Assembly (NCBI GenBank): GCA_910586545.1
Contig: CAJUIQ010000024.1
Coordinates: forward strand, 1-25,304
DNA from: an uncultured Eubacteriales bacterium
Lineage (GTDB): Bacteria > Bacillota > Clostridia > Oscillospirales > CAG-272
Direction: 5' to 3'
DNA length: 25,304 nt
Shown here: positions 21,836-25,304 of the stretch, in pieces
Position numbering within the stretch: the stretch's first letter is position 1
Layout: each line of letters starts with the position of its first letter
The notes under the pieces: generated by a model
Databases searched by the model: none
What the model was told of the DNA's origin: nothing
The model's input: only the letters and a program-made list of their open reading frames with translations
Made by a program: the position numbers and the translations under genes

Positions 21836-22548
21836 GTATAATAGGTGATACGGTCAATTAGAATGCTGTCGTTGGATTCCAGCAGTTCAAAGTATAAGGT
21901 TTTTGCACCATCGCTTCCAATATCATTGCGAAAGGTTCCGTTGTTGCGATAAATTTTGTATGCTACATTATAAGCGTATACAACCCCTTTTTCACTCTCC
22001 GACACAGACAGTTTTTCAATCTCAATGTCATAGATCATTTGCTGGGTAAAGCTATAATATGGTTCATTGGTTTCATAATAATACTCGGTAAACAGCTGAT
22101 TGTAAGCTGCATAATCTCCGTTTATTGCATAATCAAAATAGCGCTTGAAAAACTGTACGTCGGGGCCGTAGAAATCCAAATTCGCATTTGTGATCATCAC
22201 CGTTTCCGCGCCATCCTTATAATGAATATCTCGATCCAGTTCCATATAGCCCTTGACGGTAGTGATATCTAACTCATAATCAATGGGATAATAAATGTAG
22301 CTTTGTTGGCTGCCGTACATCCCTACAATATGCTGTCGAATATCTTGAAAGGTCTGACTTAGTAGATTGGGGTTGCCGTACAAGATGTACCATCCCCCGG
22401 CACCAAGAAGGGACAGGACCAGCGCAATGCACACGATAACGATTTTTTTGCGTTTTTTTGTTTTCGGCTTTTTTTCAGAAATGGGCGTTCCGGCAGGCAT
22501 TGTCCCGTCAAAGGGTATAGCTTCTTCTCTTTGTTGTTTATTCTTCAT
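21832..22548 (-). CDS. Uncharacterised single-pass membrane protein
   Basis: A 238-residue protein that I do not recognise. A charged, lysine-rich cytoplasmic start (KKPKTKKRKK, 26-35) precedes one hydrophobic segment (about 36-57), which suggests an N-in, C-out anchored protein. The extracellular part is rich in Tyr and acidic residues; the section from about 130 (FDYAINGDYAAYNQLFTEYY) to the end alternates helix and strands like an NTF2-like or DUF4878-type fold, but this is only impression. No catalytic motif is seen. Its ATG lies inside the end of the isomerase gene (11-base overlap) and has no Shine-Dalgarno, so translation is probably coupled. It shares a transcript with the isomerase; the functional link is unknown. 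Confidence 0.7.
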   Translation of the reverse strand: MKNKQQREEAIPFDGTMPAGTPISEKKPKTKKRKKIVIVCIALVLSLLGAGGWYILYGNPNLLSQTFQDIRQHIVGMYGSQQSYIYYPIDYELDITTVKGYMELDRDIHYKDGAETVMITNANLDFYGPDVQFFKRYFDYAINGDYAAYNQLFTEYYYETNEPYYSFTQQMIYDIEIEKLSVSESEKGVVYAYNVAYKIYRNNGTFRNDIGSDGAKTLYFELLESNDSILIDRITYYT

Positions 22549-23398
22549 TTAAAAACCGTTTCACATTTGCAAGGCCGGTTCGGATGCCCCACAGGGCATC
22601 GTCTCCACCCTCAAATTCGATGGAATAATAACCGTCGTATCCTGCTCGATGCAGCGTTTGCAGACTTTGCGCAGCTTTAGCGGCGCCAAAGCCAACTACA
22701 GAACCGCGCAGCCAGTTACCGGCTCTGGTTTGAAACCATCCTTCTCCAGGTGCAATTTCTACACCGCTTTTAAAGTAAAAATCCTTGCAGTGCACGTGAT
22801 AAGCATATGGTGCAAGCAACCCAACGCTGAGAGTGGGATCCTCATCTGCACACATAAAATTTCCGATATCTACAAGAGCGCCAAAGTTGGGATGTCCCAC
22901 TGCGTTGACGAGCTTTTCTACACGAGCTGCATCCTGAGAGAAAAAACCATGGTTTTCCGTGAGCGTACGGATCCCTTTTTCCCCGGCATATTCCGTTACT
23001 TGGACAATCGCCTCTGCCATATAGGGAAGGGCAGCCTCAAATCCGGTATTATATTTTCTATCAAAGGGCGCGTATCCGGAATCGTGGCGGACCATAGATA
23101 CACCTAACGCGTAGGCAATATCGACGACTTCTTTTACTTTACGAATCTGTTCCGTGCGCGCCTCCAAATCCTCTTTAGCAAAATCCGCACCGGTACAAAG
23201 GTTTACCGGGACGATCCCTGCATCTTCACAATATTTCTTGATTTTAGGAGCGCTTTCCAGCGTAATAGGACCGCCATCTATAAATTCAATTCCGGTAAAG
23301 CCCATTTCGGCGGCTTTGTCAATGACTCCATAAATTCCCAGTTGATCATCGCCTATCAGACCGCCGAAGCTATATGTACTAACACAGGTTTTTATCAT
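22538..23398 (-). CDS. Sugar phosphate isomerase/epimerase (TIM barrel, AP_endonuc_2)
   Basis: A 286-residue member of the xylose-isomerase-like TIM barrel family (COG1082). It starts KTCVSTYSFGG with the first strand, then GFTGIEFIDGG. Likely divalent metal ligands are visible at the usual strand ends: the Glu in TLTENHG, the Asp in LVDIGNF, the His in YHVHCKDFYF and the Glu in YYSIEFEGGDD. Members include hydroxypyruvate isomerase, IolE/IolI, and sugar epimerases; substrate cannot be told. The ATG at 23396-23398 fits family N-termini; AAAGGG is 13 bases upstream, ideally placed for an in-frame TTG at 23404 two codons earlier, which is the alternative. A strong promoter is just upstream. No sugar transporter is adjacent. 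Confidence 0.88.
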   Translation of the reverse strand: MIKTCVSTYSFGGLIGDDQLGIYGVIDKAAEMGFTGIEFIDGGPITLESAPKIKKYCEDAGIVPVNLCTGADFAKEDLEARTEQIRKVKEVVDIAYALGVSMVRHDSGYAPFDRKYNTGFEAALPYMAEAIVQVTEYAGEKGIRTLTENHGFFSQDAARVEKLVNAVGHPNFGALVDIGNFMCADEDPTLSVGLLAPYAYHVHCKDFYFKSGVEIAPGEGWFQTRAGNWLRGSVVGFGAAKAAQSLQTLHRAGYDGYYSIEFEGGDDALWGIRTGLANVKRFLNEE

Positions 23399-23429
23399 AA
23401 TCAATGTATAGCCCTTTCATATTTTTTTC

Positions 23430-23458
23430 ATTATATAGCACCTATGCCATTCTTGCAA
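23430..23458 (-). promoter_or_regulatory. Promoter of the isomerase gene pair
   Basis: On the minus strand TTGCAA (23458-23453) and TATAAT (23435-23430) are separated by 17 bases. The start is expected near 23423, about 25 bases before the ATG. Confidence 0.65.
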
Positions 23459-23497
23459 GATGTTTTTAAAAAATATTGTGTAAATGTACAAAAACAC

Positions 23498-23526
23498 TTG
23501 CGGAATATATGAATATATGGTAAAAT
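23498..23526 (+). promoter_or_regulatory. Promoter of the dockerin-phosphatase gene
   Basis: TTGCGG (23498-23503) and TAAAAT (23521-23526) with 17-base spacing. The spacer contains a tandem ATATATG. The start would be near 23533, 39 bases before the ATG. TTAACA-type repeats like those before pstS are not evident. Confidence 0.5.
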
Positions 23527-23571
23527 TTACTTATATTAAATGTAAATGTTTGCGTTTTTAAGGAGGCTGTT

Positions 23572-25137
23572 ATGAAAAAAAGAATTACAGTGATTGTGCT
23601 GGCGGCGGCTTTGCTTCTCTCCCTGCTGATTTTTCCCGCACAGGCGGGAGAATATAAGCTGGGTGATGTGAACGGAGATGGAGAGGTTACCGTCAAAGAT
23701 GTGGGAATCCTACGTCTATATTTAGCAGACAAGGTGGATGAAAATGCGCTGCATTTGAATGTTGGAGACATAGATGGAGACGGAGAGATAACCTCCAGAG
23801 ACGTGGGAATGCTGCGCCTGTATTTAGCCGACAAAATATCCATTGGAGAACCTGCCGAGAGGATAGACCTTTCTTCGTATACCATTGTTTATCCTGCCTC
23901 TTATACAAAATACGAAATGTATGCAGCGCAGCTGCTCCAGGATTATGTGGAGGATGCGTTTGGACTGCAATTGCCTCTTTCCGATGATACAGCTGCGGAA
24001 ACGGAATATGAACTGCTTATTGGGGACACCAATCGAGCTGCAAGCAGTACGGATATATCCCTGGGAAGTGGGGAATATCTTTTGAAAGCTGTGGATAAGC
24101 AGATTGTTTTGCAGGGACCTGGATATATGGTTGGAGGCGCTGTTGGTGCGCTTACATATCAGCACATGAAAAACGGAAAGATTATTATTTCTAATATTTC
24201 CGATACGAGCATACCTGCAGCATATACGCCTCTGCCAGCTACTGGTGTAGTTTTGATGATTGGGGACGGTATGGGGTACAACCATATTAAAAGCGTAGAA
24301 TTCTATATGGAAATGGACGACGAAAGCTGGGATGGGTTTACTGCAAAAGAATTGCCGAATCAGGGAAGTGTATCTACATTCTGTCTGCAGGGTGATATAG
24401 CGGCAAGTGGGACTTTTCAAAAAGCAACCACCGACAGCGCCGCTTCCGCAACGGCAATGGCAACGGGATGGAAAACATATTCCACGCGTTTGGGCGTAAA
24501 CTTTGCGGGAGTGCCGCTTCTGAACGTACGGGAAATTGCAAATTCTCTTGGATATAAAACCGGCATTCTAACAACGGATGGTGCGTTCAAAGCTACGCCG
24601 GCAGCTTTTACCGTACATAATACCAGCCGTTATGAGTATGATCAGATTCAGGCGGACCAGCAGGCGTTGTTAGACGGCGGAAATCTCACATACCTGCGGG
24701 GAGAAGCGGGGGAAGGACTCCTGGACTATACGAAAGAGGTATTGGATACAGTTTCTACAGACAGCGATGGATTTTTTGTAATGATTGAGGAAGCGTATAT
24801 AGACATTCTTTCTGCTCCGGGCAATCCTACAGAAGATTTGATCCATGCGATAGCTCGTTTAGACAGCGCTGTGGAATACGCTATGACCTTTGCTGCCGCG
24901 CATCCGGATACAGTGTTGATTGTAACCGCTGACCATGAAACTGGGAACTTAGATGAATATGGCATTCTTGGCAATAACGGCGCGCACACGATGAAAGATG
25001 TACCCATTTTTGCCATGGGGGCTGGTACGGAAATTTTCCATGAACAGAGAATCGAAAATAACGAAATCGGTCAGTTTATTGCTTCTGTTTACGGTGTCGA
25101 AGATTTTGGCGGTACATATAATAACATTATAGAATAA
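23572..25137 (+). CDS. Secreted dockerin type I-alkaline phosphatase
   Basis: A 521-residue exported protein. Signal peptide is residues 1-25 (KKR, hydrophobic core, AQA cut). A dockerin follows at once: two calcium-binding repeats GDVNGDGEVTVKDVGILRLY (31-50) and GDIDGDGEITSRDVGMLRLY (65-84). After an intermediate region (95-220) comes an alkaline phosphatase domain: LMIGDGMG with Asp232, nucleophile Ser289 in TTDSAASATA, phosphate-binding Arg353 in HNTSR, Glu406 and Asp411, TADHETG (Asp454, His455) and GAHTMKDVP (His472). Compared with E. coli PhoA, the position of His331 is Ala415 and Asp153 is Lys340, so one zinc-site ligand is changed. A dockerin implies attachment to a cohesin scaffold or cell surface. 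AAGGAGG precedes the ATG. Proximity to the pst operon suggests phosphate scavenging (inference). Confidence 0.92.
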   Translation: MKKRITVIVLAAALLLSLLIFPAQAGEYKLGDVNGDGEVTVKDVGILRLYLADKVDENALHLNVGDIDGDGEITSRDVGMLRLYLADKISIGEPAERIDLSSYTIVYPASYTKYEMYAAQLLQDYVEDAFGLQLPLSDDTAAETEYELLIGDTNRAASSTDISLGSGEYLLKAVDKQIVLQGPGYMVGGAVGALTYQHMKNGKIIISNISDTSIPAAYTPLPATGVVLMIGDGMGYNHIKSVEFYMEMDDESWDGFTAKELPNQGSVSTFCLQGDIAASGTFQKATTDSAASATAMATGWKTYSTRLGVNFAGVPLLNVREIANSLGYKTGILTTDGAFKATPAAFTVHNTSRYEYDQIQADQQALLDGGNLTYLRGEAGEGLLDYTKEVLDTVSTDSDGFFVMIEEAYIDILSAPGNPTEDLIHAIARLDSAVEYAMTFAAAHPDTVLIVTADHETGNLDEYGILGNNGAHTMKDVPIFAMGAGTEIFHEQRIENNEIGQFIASVYGVEDFGGTYNNIIE

Positions 25138-25234
25138 ATAAAGGTGGCACAGCATTTGCTAACGCCTGATAAGGAAGCAATTTAGAAAATATGAAATATA
25201 CTGAATTGTCGGGCATTGTAAGGAAATTGTGAAT

Positions 25235-25281
25235 AAAAAATGCTGAGAAGGACTGTAAAAAGTTTTTCTCAGTATTTTTTT
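25235..25281 (+). terminator. Terminator after the dockerin-phosphatase
   Basis: CTGAGAA (25243-25249) pairs with TTCTCAG (25266-25272), extended by a G-T pair and a run of A-T pairs into TTTTTTT. The 100 bases between the stop codon and the hairpin hold no gene that I recognise. Confidence 0.8.
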
Positions 25282-25304
25282 GTAGAATTTTAGCCTATAC
25301 TATT

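Noticed and set aside
23459..23571. Pho box upstream of the dockerin-phosphatase
   Set aside because: No pair of TTAACA-like repeats with 11-base period was found; only AT-rich sequence with a tandem ATATATG inside the promoter spacer.
1..25304. CRISPR arrays, tRNA or rRNA genes, insertion sequences
   Set aside because: No regularly spaced repeats, cloverleaf sequences, rRNA segments or transposase-like proteins were recognised by eye on either strand.

Overview
The window looks like chromosomal DNA of a low-to-moderate GC Gram-positive bacterium of the class Clostridia, most likely a fibre-degrading gut lineage of the Oscillospirales/Ruminococcaceae type. The evidence is purine-rich ribosome binding sites, strong TTGACA/TATAAT promoters, many intrinsic terminators, a CwlD-type cortex amidase, a class I lysyl-tRNA synthetase, a GH94 cellobiose phosphorylase and a secreted dockerin protein. 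The taxonomic call is inference from gene content only. No rRNA, tRNA, CRISPR array or insertion sequence was seen, and no gap between genes exceeds 300 bases.

Layout. Bases 1-180 are the C-terminal end of a beta-lactamase-like serine hydrolase. On the minus strand (284-2818) lie a MgtC/SapB membrane protein, an ImmA/IrrE-like membrane metallopeptidase and two Xre-type regulators. The promoter region between the regulators carries twin palindromic operators. A short SSB-like protein (3085-3459) reads the other way behind a 29-bp dyad. A CwlD-like amidase follows. A six-gene plus-strand run then extends from 4456 to 12562: radA, class I LysRS fused to a Trbp111-type tRNA-binding domain, a YdcF/DUF218 membrane protein, thiamine pyrophosphokinase, a HAD hydrolase and cellobiose phosphorylase. 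It starts at a good promoter (4392-4420) and ends at a strong hairpin.

From 12606, gpsA (minus) and a COG2509 flavoprotein (plus) are divergent from a compact two-promoter region. Next comes a complete phosphate-starvation operon, pstS-pstC-pstA-pstB-phoU-phoP-phoR (15391-21793), with TTAAC repeats typical of PhoP binding around its promoter. The response regulator and kinase lie downstream of the transporter genes, so the system probably regulates itself. After a 40-bp palindromic terminator are a minus-strand pair (unknown membrane protein and a TIM-barrel sugar isomerase/epimerase) and a secreted dockerin-alkaline phosphatase (23572-25137). The phosphatase could plausibly supply phosphate to the Pst system, though no convincing Pho box was found in front of it.

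The most unusual observations are: (1) the phosphate-binding lipoprotein is circularly permuted, with the lobe that is normally C-terminal placed first; (2) the class I LysRS carries a fused C-terminal tRNA-binding domain; (3) the dockerin-alkaline phosphatase has lost the usual second-zinc-site histidine and an Mg-site aspartate; (4) the Xre/Xre/ImmA module has twin operators, one placed exactly inside a promoter that would produce antisense RNA.
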